Source: Myroides sp. NP-2
Lineage (GTDB): Bacteria; Bacteroidota; Bacteroidia; Flavobacteriales; Flavobacteriaceae
Direction: 5' to 3'
Assembly: GCF_014145665.1 (NCBI RefSeq)
Contig: NZ_JACHTD010000007.1
Location: forward strand, 1-64,000
Length of the DNA stretch: 64,000 bases
Positions 52,342 through 60,997 of the stretch are shown here, in pieces. A model generated the notes under the pieces. That model was not told the DNA's origin. It did no database searches and saw only the letters and a list, made by a program, of their open reading frames with translations. A program made the translations under genes and the position numbers. Numbering within the stretch: the first letter of the stretch is position 1; every line of letters begins with the position of its first letter.

Positions 52342-53409
52342 TTAGACCTTCGTCTTCATTTGGTGCATAACAGTTGTTAGTGCAGCTACACTTTCGAGTG
52401 GAACAGCATTATACAACGATGCTCGATATCCTCCAACAGATCGATGTCCTTTTACGTTTTCGATATTGGCTTGTGTACATAGTTGATCAAACACTTGATT
52501 CATTTGTTCTTCTGCAAAGCGAAACGTTACATTCATCTTTGATCGATCTTCAACTGCAGCTACGCCGTTTACAAAATCCAATTGGTCAATAGTCTGATAC
52601 AGCAAAGCAGCTTTTTGATTATTAACGCGTTCAATGGCAGCTACTCCCCCTTGTTGTTTCAGCCATCTAAAATTCAATAAACACGTATATATTGCAAATA
52701 CATTGGCGGTATGATACAAACTATCCGTATTAATATGTTCTTGATAATCCATCATTTGAGGGATTAGGCGTTGGGTTTTTCCGAGTATTTCCTCTTTGAC
52801 CAAAATAAGGCTAACACCTGCTGGTCCTATATTTTTCTGTGCTCCTGCATAGATTAAATCCAACTGATCGTAGGCAAATTCACGGGAATAAATATCTGAG
52901 CTCATATCGCATACCAAGGGTGCATTTGTTTTGGGAATATAGTTAAACTGCGTACCGTAAATGGTGTTATTTGATGTAAAATGCAAATAATCTAGTGCTT
53001 CCTCTACGTGGATTTCCTTTGGGATGTAGGTGTATGCTTGGTCCTCTGAGCTTGCTACAATGGAGACCTCTCCCATTAGTTGTGCTTGTTCAATGGCTTT
53101 GGCAGACCAGGTTCCTGTGTTGATGTATCCCGCTTTTTGTCGCATCAAATTATACGGAACACGCAAGAATTCCATACTTGCTCCTCCTTGTAAAAACAAC
53201 GCGACATATCCTTTGTTTTGCAGGCCTAATAATTCTAGACTCAATGCTCTTGCCTCTTCTAAAACCGCCAGAAACGCCTTACTACGGTGGGAGATGGATA
53301 AAATAGACATTCCCGTATGTTCGAAATTGAGAATGGCTTGTGATGCTTGTTCATACACCGTCTGTGGCAATAAACAAGGACCTGCACAAAAGTTATGTAT
53401 GTTTTTCAT
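52342..53409 (-). CDS. serC: Phosphoserine aminotransferase
   Basis: A 355-residue class V PLP aminotransferase: NFCAGPCLLPQTVYEQ at the start, FLQGGASMEF, ICDMSSDIYSREF-like (VCDMSSDIYSREF), and the PLP lysine in YAGAQKNIGPAGVSL. C-terminus GHRSVGGYRASLYNAVPLE is diagnostic. It converts 3-phosphohydroxypyruvate to phosphoserine, and can also act in pyridoxal phosphate synthesis. Operon with the LuxC-like reductase (4 bp upstream) and the SerA-like gene. Confidence 0.95.
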   Translation of the reverse strand: MKNIHNFCAGPCLLPQTVYEQASQAILNFEHTGMSILSISHRSKAFLAVLEEARALSLELLGLQNKGYVALFLQGGASMEFLRVPYNLMRQKAGYINTGTWSAKAIEQAQLMGEVSIVASSEDQAYTYIPKEIHVEEALDYLHFTSNNTIYGTQFNYIPKTNAPLVCDMSSDIYSREFAYDQLDLIYAGAQKNIGPAGVSLILVKEEILGKTQRLIPQMMDYQEHINTDSLYHTANVFAIYTCLLNFRWLKQQGGVAAIERVNNQKAALLYQTIDQLDFVNGVAAVEDRSKMNVTFRFAEEQMNQVFDQLCTQANIENVKGHRSVGGYRASLYNAVPLESVAALTTVMHQMKTKV

Positions 53410-53413
53410 TGTC

Positions 53414-54472
53414 TTATAGTTTCAATAAAAACGCAAGTGTATCCACTTGGTCAGCGTAATCCCAAAGTTGTGGGGATTGAGTTTGTCCAAATGCGATACT
53501 ATCCGCAGTAAGTTTATTTGAAACGATGCACTGTATTTTCTCGTGATCGTTTTTCAATCGTTCAATTACATCCTCCATATCGTCGTAATATTCATAATAC
53601 ACAGAGGAAATGGGAGAGGCGTAAGAAACGTCTTCTTTGATCGTCAAAAAGCCATTGTCTAACAATTTGAATTCACTCATCAAGAAAACGGCTTTATTAT
53701 AGTCGTAGTTATGGGCATATTTTTCATAGAAAATTACGTCTTTTTGGGCGTACATTCCTTGAAAGAAAGCCTCAAAATCGTATCCTCTTGGAACGAATAA
53801 TTTAGATACATTTCGACAACCTAAACCGTAATAAGTAAAGATATCTTTGCTCAATTCGGTCAATTGTTCAGGTGTTTCTTCCCCAGTTAATATAGCAACT
53901 GAATTTCTATTTTTTCGAATAATATGCGGTACGTTGCTAAAGTAGTAGTCAAAATAACGAGCGGTATTATTACTTCCCGTTGCGATAACAGCGTCAAATC
54001 CTTCCATTTTTCCTGTGATAAACAGGAGGCGTTCGGCAAACTGAGGTTCTACGGTTTGTAGGTATTCTGCTAAAAGAGGCAGTAATTTTTGATCGTTAGA
54101 CGACAATTTAACAAGGGCAATATTTCCAGAAATCAGCACGGAAATCAGATCGTGAAATCCCACTAAAGGGACATTTCCCGCTAAGATAAGGCCTACTTTT
54201 TTCAACGGTTCTATTGAAAAATCATAAGCAGAGCACCATTGGTTTATATTTTCTTCTGTTAAAGCATTTGCCCATGATTGAATGGCAAATAGAACTTGTT
54301 CCTTTACAAACCATCCATTATAGTGGACTGATGTTTCGATTAGAGTCTCAAATGAAGAAAAAAAAGTATCATTATGTTCAACTTTTTCACTTTTTACAAA
54401 TTCATTTGTAGCAAATTGTCTTAAAAAATCTCCTAACGTTACGAATGCTTTTTTTTTAGCTTCTAAATCCAT
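53414..54472 (-). CDS. LuxC-like acyl-CoA reductase
   Basis: A 352-residue aldehyde-dehydrogenase-superfamily protein of the LuxC/acyl-CoA reductase type. The putative catalytic Cys219 is in YYGLGCRNVSKLF; VGLILAGNVPLVGFHD, VIATGSNNTARYFDYYF and KNRNSVAILTG are family-typical. It would reduce an acyl-CoA to the aldehyde with NADPH. Its constant place before serC in flavobacteria, and opposite the ferredoxin gene, is striking, but the physiological substrate is not known. First gene of the serine operon. Confidence 0.88.
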   Translation of the reverse strand: MDLEAKKKAFVTLGDFLRQFATNEFVKSEKVEHNDTFFSSFETLIETSVHYNGWFVKEQVLFAIQSWANALTEENINQWCSAYDFSIEPLKKVGLILAGNVPLVGFHDLISVLISGNIALVKLSSNDQKLLPLLAEYLQTVEPQFAERLLFITGKMEGFDAVIATGSNNTARYFDYYFSNVPHIIRKNRNSVAILTGEETPEQLTELSKDIFTYYGLGCRNVSKLFVPRGYDFEAFFQGMYAQKDVIFYEKYAHNYDYNKAVFLMSEFKLLDNGFLTIKEDVSYASPISSVYYEYYDDMEDVIERLKNDHEKIQCIVSNKLTADSIAFGQTQSPQLWDYADQVDTLAFLLKL

Positions 54473-54477
54473 ATTGA

Positions 54478-54509
54478 TTTGTTTCTGAAATGTTTTGGGT
54501 GTAAATTTG
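54478..54509 (+). promoter_or_regulatory. Promoter of the ferredoxin gene
   Basis: TTTG (54478-54481), 20 bases, TAAATTTG (54502-54509), 36 bases before the ATG at 54546. Faces the minus-strand -7 box 3 bases away. Confidence 0.65.
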
Positions 54510-54512
54510 TAG

Positions 54513-54520
54513 CAAAGTTA
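54513..54520 (-). promoter_or_regulatory. -7 box for the LuxC-serC operon
   Basis: The minus strand reads TAACTTTG, a TAnnTTTG match, 40 bases before the ATG at 54472. Overlapping arrangement with the ferredoxin promoter. Confidence 0.5.
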
Positions 54521-54542
54521 ATACATAAAAAACAAAATATAA

Positions 54543-54896
<354 letters not shown>

Positions 54897-54945
54897 TCGG
54901 TGACAGCAGAAAAATTCACAGCTCAATGCTGAGATATTATAAAGA

Positions 54946-54980
54946 AAAAGAGATTTGGCATCACACCAAATCTCTTTTTT
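54946..54980. terminator. Bidirectional terminator
   Basis: Stem AAAAGAGATTTGG / CCAAATCTCTTTT with loop CATCACA and T-runs, between the ferredoxin gene and the converging 75-residue gene. Confidence 0.88.
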
Positions 54981-55208
54981 TTATTCCTTTTTCTTAGAGG
55001 ATAATAGAAAATAAACGACGTAAAACCACCCTAAAAATCCGTGAAGGATCGCCCAGAGTACCGAGTTATTACGCGACCAGGAGGCAACAATAGCTATTAC
55101 AGAACCTGTTAAGCCTATTCCGCCAAGCAATCCTTCACTTGTAGTTGAATTGGCAAATGCGGTTGTTCCTACCAACAACATCATCATCACTAACATATAC
55201 TTATTCAT
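54981..55208 (-). CDS. Small secreted/membrane protein
   Basis: A 75-residue protein with an N-terminal hydrophobic signal (MNKYMLVMMMLLVGTTAFAN), then a Gly/Ala-rich helix (GLLGGIGLTGSVIAIVASW) and a second helix (HGFLGWFYVVYFLLS), ending in Lys (SSKKKE). It is probably a small inner-membrane protein of unknown function. The longer frame starts with TTG and is rejected. It follows the LTA-synthase-like gene by 76 bp. Confidence 0.6.
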   Translation of the reverse strand: MNKYMLVMMMLLVGTTAFANSTTSEGLLGGIGLTGSVIAIVASWSRNNSVLWAILHGFLGWFYVVYFLLSSKKKE

Positions 55209-55284
55209 AATTCTATTTTTTTGTTTACTATATAGCGTCAAAAAAACAAAATAATCCAAAAAAAAGCAGGTTAAAGTGTCAATT

Positions 55285-57327
55285 CTATTTGTGTTTATTT
55301 TGATGTTGGTTGATGCTTTTATAGATCTCTACTGTTTTCATTACGGTATACGCCTGCATCTTATGCTGCAAATACAACGCATGACTAGAGGTGTTATCCC
55401 CTACTTGTAGTTTTCTCTTTTGCTGATTGCTCCAGGTGTAGTAATAGGGTTGATTGTTTTCAATAGCGATTGCTCCCTTATCATCGGCGATAAAACTGTA
55501 ATCATTTAAGGCAAATCGGTGTTCTACCTCAGGGTCAAAGAGATCATCTCCCGTATAAAAATAGGTCGCATCGGAAAGTGCTAAATTAAATATAGTAGGA
55601 AATATATCTTTGTGTGATGCCAAAACATCTGCGTCAAAAAAGGCCGGTTTATACTGTTCTGGAATATACATCAAAATAGGGACACTTCGCTTTAAGAATC
55701 CTTCTTCTGGTGTATATTCAAATACTTGGCGAATGTTGTGATCTCCTGAAGCTACAACAATTGTATTTTCCCCTAACGGAGAATTGCGAATTTCTTTGAT
55801 GAAGCGAGCGAGTTCTGAAGCCGCATATTGATGGGAGTAAAAATTAGCATAAGCTGTTTTCTCATCGACGCGGATTTTCTTCTTCATCTCTTCACTCATG
55901 GTGATGGGTTTCTTTTTGAAATAAGAAGGCACTTCGAAAGGTGTGTGGTTACTAATGGTCAATCCAAAAATAAACGCAGGCCTTTTTGTTTCTTTTAGGG
56001 TTTCACGGATATAGTCAAAGAGATATCCATCGTGAACACCCCAAGCGAATTCCTCTGCGTTAGGAAATTTTTCCTGGATGAAGTTTTTTCCTTGAATAAT
56101 ATCAAACTTTTGATGCTTAATCATATTATCGATATTTCGCCACGAAATACTTGCTCCTGTTAAAAAATAGGTTTCATACCCGCTATTTTTGAAAGGAATA
56201 GCAATTGAACTCGAAAAAGGGGTATCGAAATATACCGATTGAGAGATAATGGTTTTTGGGGTACCAATCAAAAAGTCTTCCAGTGTTTGAATGGTCCCAT
56301 TATAAGCCGATAAACTGTTTTTAAAATAGTATAAATTAGGCAGTTCTTCACTTAAATCACCTAGTAAGTTTAACGTTTCACTATTCAAGTCGAAGTAGTG
56401 GTTACTCATACTTTCCATTTGTAAAAACACCACATTGGGAGGGTTTTGTTGAAGAAACTCTCGGTGTTTTGTTTTTGTAAATAGCGATTGATCAAACAAT
56501 TCACGCTCACTATCTCCTTTATATCCCAATTGAACCTCTTCAACACTTGCAAATCCATTGGAGGCTAATTCGTGTTCTACATTAGGACGAATCGCGTTGT
56601 CCTTTCGTTCGGAATTGGCAAACTTCAAAGAATATAAAGCATTATAACACAGTGAATTTACAAATTCATTTTTTGAAATATTGGTATGTTCTCTTCTCAA
56701 CGTAAATACACCAACACTTCCCCTCATTCCAATGAAAAATAAAGGAAATACCAACAAGGTGATCACCCCATATATTTTTGCACGAGGTTGTACTGGATTT
56801 ACTCGTTTGTTTTTGACTTTTTTACTCCAATACAACCAAGCAATTATCACTAAAACATAGACCAATCCAATGGCAAACAAGGGGTAATCTGTCCATACCG
56901 ATGTTAATACAGCTGTTGTGTCGTCGTTGAAGATTCCAAAGAACAGCAAGTTGATGTGAGATTGAAAAAATTGATAGAAAAAATAATCAATTACGATTAA
57001 GGTAAGGAAAACAATCGCTACAAATAGTAAATAGTAGCGTGAAAAATTGGCGTAAAATCGACTAAATCCCTCTTCATTTTTTTTGGGAATGAACAAAGAG
57101 GTTAACCAAAAAAGAACCAAAGGCAAAAAGCCATAACAGATAGCAGATACATCAAAACGCGCACCTACAATAAAAGCTTCAGCTATTTTCCACTTTTCTT
57201 GCACAAAAACTTCTGATGCTCCGTAGCTCAACAAAAACACCAAACGCCCTACGGCAAATAACAAGACAAAAAACAAAAAATAGTTCAGTCCACGATATAC
57301 CGTTTTTCGAAAAAGATTGAGATTCAT
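55285..57327 (-). CDS. LTA synthase-family (sulfatase-fold) membrane enzyme
   Basis: The 680-residue protein has five N-terminal membrane helices (within about 12-200) and a periplasmic alkaline-phosphatase/sulfatase domain (about 280-640). NVVFLQMESMSNHYFDL holds the metal Glu, SAYNGTIQTLEDFLIG holds the nucleophile Thr, WGVHDGYLFDYI, and VVASGDHNIRQVF hold the last metal ligands (GDH). Relatives transfer phosphoglycerol or phosphoethanolamine to envelope glycans or lipids. Gram-negative members (MdoB-like) decorate periplasmic glucans or lipid A; the acceptor here is unknown. Confidence 0.88.
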   Translation of the reverse strand: MNLNLFRKTVYRGLNYFLFFVLLFAVGRLVFLLSYGASEVFVQEKWKIAEAFIVGARFDVSAICYGFLPLVLFWLTSLFIPKKNEEGFSRFYANFSRYYLLFVAIVFLTLIVIDYFFYQFFQSHINLLFFGIFNDDTTAVLTSVWTDYPLFAIGLVYVLVIIAWLYWSKKVKNKRVNPVQPRAKIYGVITLLVFPLFFIGMRGSVGVFTLRREHTNISKNEFVNSLCYNALYSLKFANSERKDNAIRPNVEHELASNGFASVEEVQLGYKGDSERELFDQSLFTKTKHREFLQQNPPNVVFLQMESMSNHYFDLNSETLNLLGDLSEELPNLYYFKNSLSAYNGTIQTLEDFLIGTPKTIISQSVYFDTPFSSSIAIPFKNSGYETYFLTGASISWRNIDNMIKHQKFDIIQGKNFIQEKFPNAEEFAWGVHDGYLFDYIRETLKETKRPAFIFGLTISNHTPFEVPSYFKKKPITMSEEMKKKIRVDEKTAYANFYSHQYAASELARFIKEIRNSPLGENTIVVASGDHNIRQVFEYTPEEGFLKRSVPILMYIPEQYKPAFFDADVLASHKDIFPTIFNLALSDATYFYTGDDLFDPEVEHRFALNDYSFIADDKGAIAIENNQPYYYTWSNQQKRKLQVGDNTSSHALYLQHKMQAYTVMKTVEIYKSINQHQNKHK

Positions 57328-57355
57328 ATTCTATTTTTTCACATACTTTAATTCG

Positions 57356-57363
57356 CAAAAGTA
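57356..57363 (-). promoter_or_regulatory. -7 box for the LTA synthase-like gene
   Basis: The minus strand reads TACTTTTG, a TAnnTTTG match, 28 bases before the ATG at 57327. Confidence 0.5.
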
Positions 57364-57648
57364 AGAATTAAATAACAGTTACTTAATGCAACTACTAAGA
57401 AATGCACCTACTTTTTAATCTTGTACTATCGAGCTGTACGTATAGTAAACCTTATATTTAGTTTTTATGTTGCATTTTCTATATTTTACTAGTTCGACTC
57501 CTTTCTTGCTTTTCCGTATATGGGGTATTCTTCAAAAATAACTATAAATAGGGATTTCTCATTTTGTAAAAAAAACTGAATTTTGACTTTGTAAGAATGA
57601 GAAAAATTGCGCTGAAAAAGAAAACGATTACTTACAATTTTGTTTACA
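57364..57648. other. Divergent intergenic region, possible short transcript
   Basis: No convincing gene. A 53-codon plus-strand frame starts at 57597 but runs through the hairpin that follows and looks random. The region could encode a short plus-strand RNA ending at the hairpin at 57649. Confidence 0.35.
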
Positions 57649-57681
57649 ATCGCTCGCTCCTATTGCGGGCGATTTTTTTCT
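57649..57681 (+). terminator. Terminator-like hairpin with no gene upstream
   Basis: Stem AATCGCTCGC / GCGGGCGATT (one G-U pair) with loop TCCTAT, followed by seven T. On the plus strand no gene precedes it within the divergent region; the SUFU gene starts 105 bases later. Either the end of a small RNA or an attenuator in the SUFU leader. Confidence 0.65.
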
Positions 57682-57785
57682 GTACTGAAGGTATAATAAG
57701 CACACGAGCACCCTTCGAAATTTCCCTAGAATTAGGGATAATTTGCCTAGAGATTTGACGTACTTTTATCACAAAACCAAAAGCG

Positions 57786-58430
57786 ATGACAATAGAACAA
57801 TATAGACAAACGTATAAGGAAGAAGATGCCGTAGGCTGGGATTGCATTACTGCCGCATTAGAACAAATTTATGGAGAACAAGAGCCGCAACATTTTGGCA
57901 ATGCACTTCCTTTTTCACTTGGAGGCGATAATCCACTCGATGGTTTAAGTGTATATGAAAGTACACAGCAAGAGGATCACTTTCACCTAGTCAGTTATGG
58001 TTTTTCCAACCTCTATTACGACGAAGAATCCATTGAATCCGACTACAGTGGCTACGGTTTTGAATTGACCTTTCGCTTTAAAAAACAAGGAGACAACAAT
58101 ATCCACTGGGCAATGAATTTAATGCAAAATCTTGCCAAATACGTTTTTGAGTCAGGCAAGTGGTTTGAAGCCTTTCACTTCATTCCCACCAATAGTCCTA
58201 TTCGATTAGACTGGGATACTGCATTAGTTGGACTTGCTTTTGTTTTAGACCCTGAGCTCGGTTCAATCGAAACACCACATGGTCGTGTCGACTTTTTACA
58301 GCTAGTAGGAATAACACAACGCGAACTCGATCTGCTATGGGAAAATCCAAAACTAGCAGAAACGGAAAAACTATTGCATACTTTAAGTGAAGGCAACGCC
58401 TTACTTATTACCGATTTAGACAGAAAATAA
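57786..58430 (+). CDS. Suppressor-of-fused (SUFU) domain protein
   Basis: A 214-residue single SUFU domain: LPFSLGGDNPLDGLSVYESTQQEDHFHLVSYGFSNLY (in parts: LPFSLGGDNPLDGLSVY, HFHLVSYGFSNLY), YGFELTFRF, HWAMNLMQNLAKYVF, and FLQLVGITQRELDLL. In bacteria this fold is mainly known as immunity proteins of polymorphic-toxin systems. It begins a set of plus-strand genes of similar flavour; 7 bp separate it from the next. No toxin gene is seen nearby. Confidence 0.88.
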   Translation: MTIEQYRQTYKEEDAVGWDCITAALEQIYGEQEPQHFGNALPFSLGGDNPLDGLSVYESTQQEDHFHLVSYGFSNLYYDEESIESDYSGYGFELTFRFKKQGDNNIHWAMNLMQNLAKYVFESGKWFEAFHFIPTNSPIRLDWDTALVGLAFVLDPELGSIETPHGRVDFLQLVGITQRELDLLWENPKLAETEKLLHTLSEGNALLITDLDRK

Positions 58431-58437
58431 CAATAGT

Positions 58438-58926
58438 GTGAAATCCTACTTTGCATCTTTCCTTTTCTTTGCCCTGATGGGGTGTAGTACCTCCTCTCTA
58501 TCGCTTTCGCCTACGAAGTATTCCTACGTTGGCCAGTCGCGTACCAAACAATTAGACCAAGAGAATCCTCAACTCCACCCTGCCATTACCCTAAAAGAAA
58601 TACGTCAATCACTCTGGGGACGTAAAGCCGTTTTGGAAATTCAAGGGTGGTATAGTTCACAGGGACATCAGGCGAGAAGGTTAAAACAGATCAAGTGGAT
58701 TCAAGAAATAGAGGGTAACCAATTGACATTCGTCTGTTATGTAGAACCCAAACGTGGTGTAGGAAAGGAAAGTGCCCATGTCTATGGATACAATTACAAC
58801 CAAGAGATTAGTATTAGCATTCCATCAACGATTGAGCAGTTAAACGTTACATTGATCGAACAAAATATTGCTCAAGATGACATGGTAAGTTACCAATCTC
58901 ATATACAACTAGATAATACAAAATAA
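58438..58926 (+). CDS. Hypothetical lipoprotein
   Basis: The 162-residue protein has a lipoprotein signal (FLFFALMGCSTSS, Cys16). The beta-rich body has no recognised family (LWGRKAVLEIQGWYSS, NQLTFVCYVEPKRGV, ISISIPSTIEQLNVTLIEQ). The start is GTG at 58438; the first internal ATG is inside the lipobox, so it would destroy the signal. Located 7 bp after the SUFU gene, so they are co-transcribed. Confidence 0.65.
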   Translation: MKSYFASFLFFALMGCSTSSLSLSPTKYSYVGQSRTKQLDQENPQLHPAITLKEIRQSLWGRKAVLEIQGWYSSQGHQARRLKQIKWIQEIEGNQLTFVCYVEPKRGVGKESAHVYGYNYNQEISISIPSTIEQLNVTLIEQNIAQDDMVSYQSHIQLDNTK

Positions 58927-59072
58927 CAATCATACAACTCGGCTTTAGTCCAACACCACATTAGCCCGTTATATCTGATAATTTGAGTCAATAAAACACA
59001 AATAAAATTAACCTTATAAACCTGAATTTTTTCATTTTTTCACTACCTTCACTTCTACCTAACACGATTTAT

Positions 59073-59558
59073 ATGAAATTAAAGCTTCCTCCAATAAATT
59101 ATTCATTTTTCACATATTTTATTGCAGCAATACTAGGAGTTCTACTATTTCTATATTTAGATGCCGATAGCAGATATAGGTATATATTATTATCCCTTGC
59201 CTTTGTTTTTATTCTCTCTACGAGTTGTTTCCACGCGTTGAGTTTTAGAAGTTACCGGACTGTTTTATGGCCATTCATCCTCAATATGCTCCTGATTTTG
59301 GCCTTTATCATCGCCAATGGAGGAACAGGTAATGCTCCTTTCTTCGGATCAAACAACACTTCCTTATCTCTTTTTTTTATAACTCTTGGATTCAATTCGC
59401 ATTGGTATATATTAATCGAAAATCAGCCTATATCAGACTTTAGCTTTCTCTTAATCAATGCTTTATTATCTTTTATTATTCCTAGTATAGGGTATGCTAT
59501 AGGGCATTTATATACCACAAAGATTCGACAATCGAATTCGAAATATTCAAATTCTTGA
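59073..59558 (+). CDS. Hypothetical four-helix membrane protein
   Basis: The 161-residue protein has about four membrane helices (about 12-28, 36-55, 65-82, 122-146). A loop rich in Gly/Asn/Ser (NGGTGNAPFFGSNNTSLS) lies between helices three and four. No family is recognised. It lies 146 bp after the lipoprotein gene and before the Cys-rich/SUKH-like gene in the same islet. Function unknown. Confidence 0.6.
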   Translation: MKLKLPPINYSFFTYFIAAILGVLLFLYLDADSRYRYILLSLAFVFILSTSCFHALSFRSYRTVLWPFILNMLLILAFIIANGGTGNAPFFGSNNTSLSLFFITLGFNSHWYILIENQPISDFSFLLINALLSFIIPSIGYAIGHLYTTKIRQSNSKYSNS

Positions 59559-59616
59559 GTGGAGTCCATGACCAAAACGAAGTAAATCGCAAGATAGACA
59601 ATATTTAATCCCCGTT

Positions 59617-60387
59617 ATGGAAGAAAAATACATGGCATGTTCTATACATGGTAAACAAGAAATGGCTTTGTTGTGCACGCATTTGGCGCATAGTTTACAC
59701 AACCGTCTAGCAGTAGGTTTTTTTGAATACGATACAGGAGATATGGGCAGACCTGACGCTTGGTGTAATACATGTGAAAGGGCATGGAATCACACGCAAA
59801 CAGAAGAAGATCGCGAACAGTGGTTTATTGACTGCCAACACAAACTGATTTGTGTCAGTTGTTGGGATGAAGCCAAAGCCCTGAATCAAATAGCCACGGA
59901 AATTCATTTTAAATTACTGACAATAGCGGAAATTAAAACTGTGCTCCTAGAGGATGACGCAGGAGTACCTTTCCCAAAAAACATAGCTTTCCCTTTCCCA
60001 TCGCTTTATCCATTATTTGCCAAACGCGCAGAAACAACGACTATCTCTTCTGAGACTACACTATTTAACACCGTTGAAGCACTAAGTGAAAATAAAACAA
60101 ATAACGGGTCTACGCATTGGATATTTGCAAGAAATGGACAAGGAGATCGTTGGTTATTTGACGAAAAAGGACATGTCTTTTTTGGCGATCACGACCATCA
60201 ACCGATGAGCTTACACCCCTTATATCTCAACTTTGAACAATGGTTACAATTGGCCTTTTGTGTTCAGCAATTAGACGATTGGTTAGATGCCGGTTATCCT
60301 CCTGAACGCATAGCAATTTCCTTTAATGAAACACTGAATACCATCCATCCTCAACTGGCAGAAAACTATCCTTTTGAGCTGATTTAA
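59617..60387 (+). CDS. Cys-rich N-terminal domain fused to SUKH/SMI1-KNR4-like domain
   Basis: A 256-residue protein. The N-terminal 90 residues contain Cys/His pairs that look like zinc sites (MACSIHGKQEMALLCTHLAH, WCNTCERAW, LICVSCWDEA). The C-terminal 150 residues resemble the SMI1/KNR4 (SUKH) fold: FPFPSLYPLF, WIFARNGQGDRWLFDEKG, HPLYLNFEQWLQLAFCVQQ, split here. SUKH proteins are frequent immunity proteins against nuclease toxins. The assignment of the C-terminal part is moderate. It precedes the next lipoprotein gene by 10 bp. Confidence 0.65.
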   Translation: MEEKYMACSIHGKQEMALLCTHLAHSLHNRLAVGFFEYDTGDMGRPDAWCNTCERAWNHTQTEEDREQWFIDCQHKLICVSCWDEAKALNQIATEIHFKLLTIAEIKTVLLEDDAGVPFPKNIAFPFPSLYPLFAKRAETTTISSETTLFNTVEALSENKTNNGSTHWIFARNGQGDRWLFDEKGHVFFGDHDHQPMSLHPLYLNFEQWLQLAFCVQQLDDWLDAGYPPERIAISFNETLNTIHPQLAENYPFELI

Positions 60388-60397
60388 TAGCTATTTT

Positions 60398-60958
60398 ATG
60401 AAGAAGAACCTCCAATTACTTGCAATACTAAGTTTTTTAACCTTGGTTAGTTGTCAAGAAAAAACTAAAGAACAACCCGTAAAGGAAGCACCTACTCCTG
60501 TTGAGGTACAACCTAGTGAAACACATACAAATCAACCCGATTATGTGCTATCGCCCGACCATCAAACCAATACTATCACCTTAGATATTGATGGAGACGG
60601 CAAACCCGATTACATCCAAATCGTAAAATCCCCTAGCAGCGGACGCTATGGAATTACAGTCAAAAGAGCAACAGGTGATTTTGCTATTATTGGTCCTATA
60701 GATGGTTCCACTCACCGTGTCCTTCCCGAAGACATGGAAGATATACTTTGGGCACAAGACATAACCGTTCAAGAAAAAAACGCGGTAATCTATGAAGTTG
60801 TAGATGAAAATGGAAATTTGCGCCCGGAGGAAGACGTTCCTGAAGATGAAAAAATCACACTCCCATATGAGAGTTTACACCTAAGTGTACCCGAAAGTTG
60901 TGGAAGTGGACTCTTATATTGGTTAGATGGCACGTATCACTGGCACCAAACAAGTTAA
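60398..60958 (+). CDS. Lipoprotein with DxDxDG calcium-like motif
   Basis: The 186-residue protein has a lipobox ending at Cys19 (LVSCQEKTKEQ). A Pro/Glu/Thr-rich spacer follows, then a beta-rich domain with an EF-hand-like/VCBS-type motif LDIDGDGKPDYIQI. Two later Cys/aromatic patches are SVPESCGSGLLYWLDGTYHWH. Probably surface or periplasmic, with Ca2+ binding likely. Last gene of the islet operon; a bidirectional terminator separates it from the converging DUF695 gene. Confidence 0.6.
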   Translation: MKKNLQLLAILSFLTLVSCQEKTKEQPVKEAPTPVEVQPSETHTNQPDYVLSPDHQTNTITLDIDGDGKPDYIQIVKSPSSGRYGITVKRATGDFAIIGPIDGSTHRVLPEDMEDILWAQDITVQEKNAVIYEVVDENGNLRPEEDVPEDEKITLPYESLHLSVPESCGSGLLYWLDGTYHWHQTS

Positions 60959-60960
60959 AA

Positions 60961-60997
60961 AAAGGCGTTAATCGAATCGATTAACGCCTTTTTTTTA
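60961..60997. terminator. Bidirectional terminator
   Basis: Stem AAAGGCGTTAATCG / CGATTAACGCCTTT around a minimal loop with long A- and T-runs, between the lipoprotein and DUF695 genes. Confidence 0.88.

Noticed and set aside
53414..54472. Bioluminescence (lux) operon
   Set aside because: Only a LuxC-like reductase is present; there are no luxAB, luxD or luxE genes, and its context is serine metabolism.
57597..57758. 53-codon plus-strand ORF (MRKIALKKKTIT...)
   Set aside because: It reads straight through the terminator-like hairpin and looks like random coding; a short RNA or leader is more likely.
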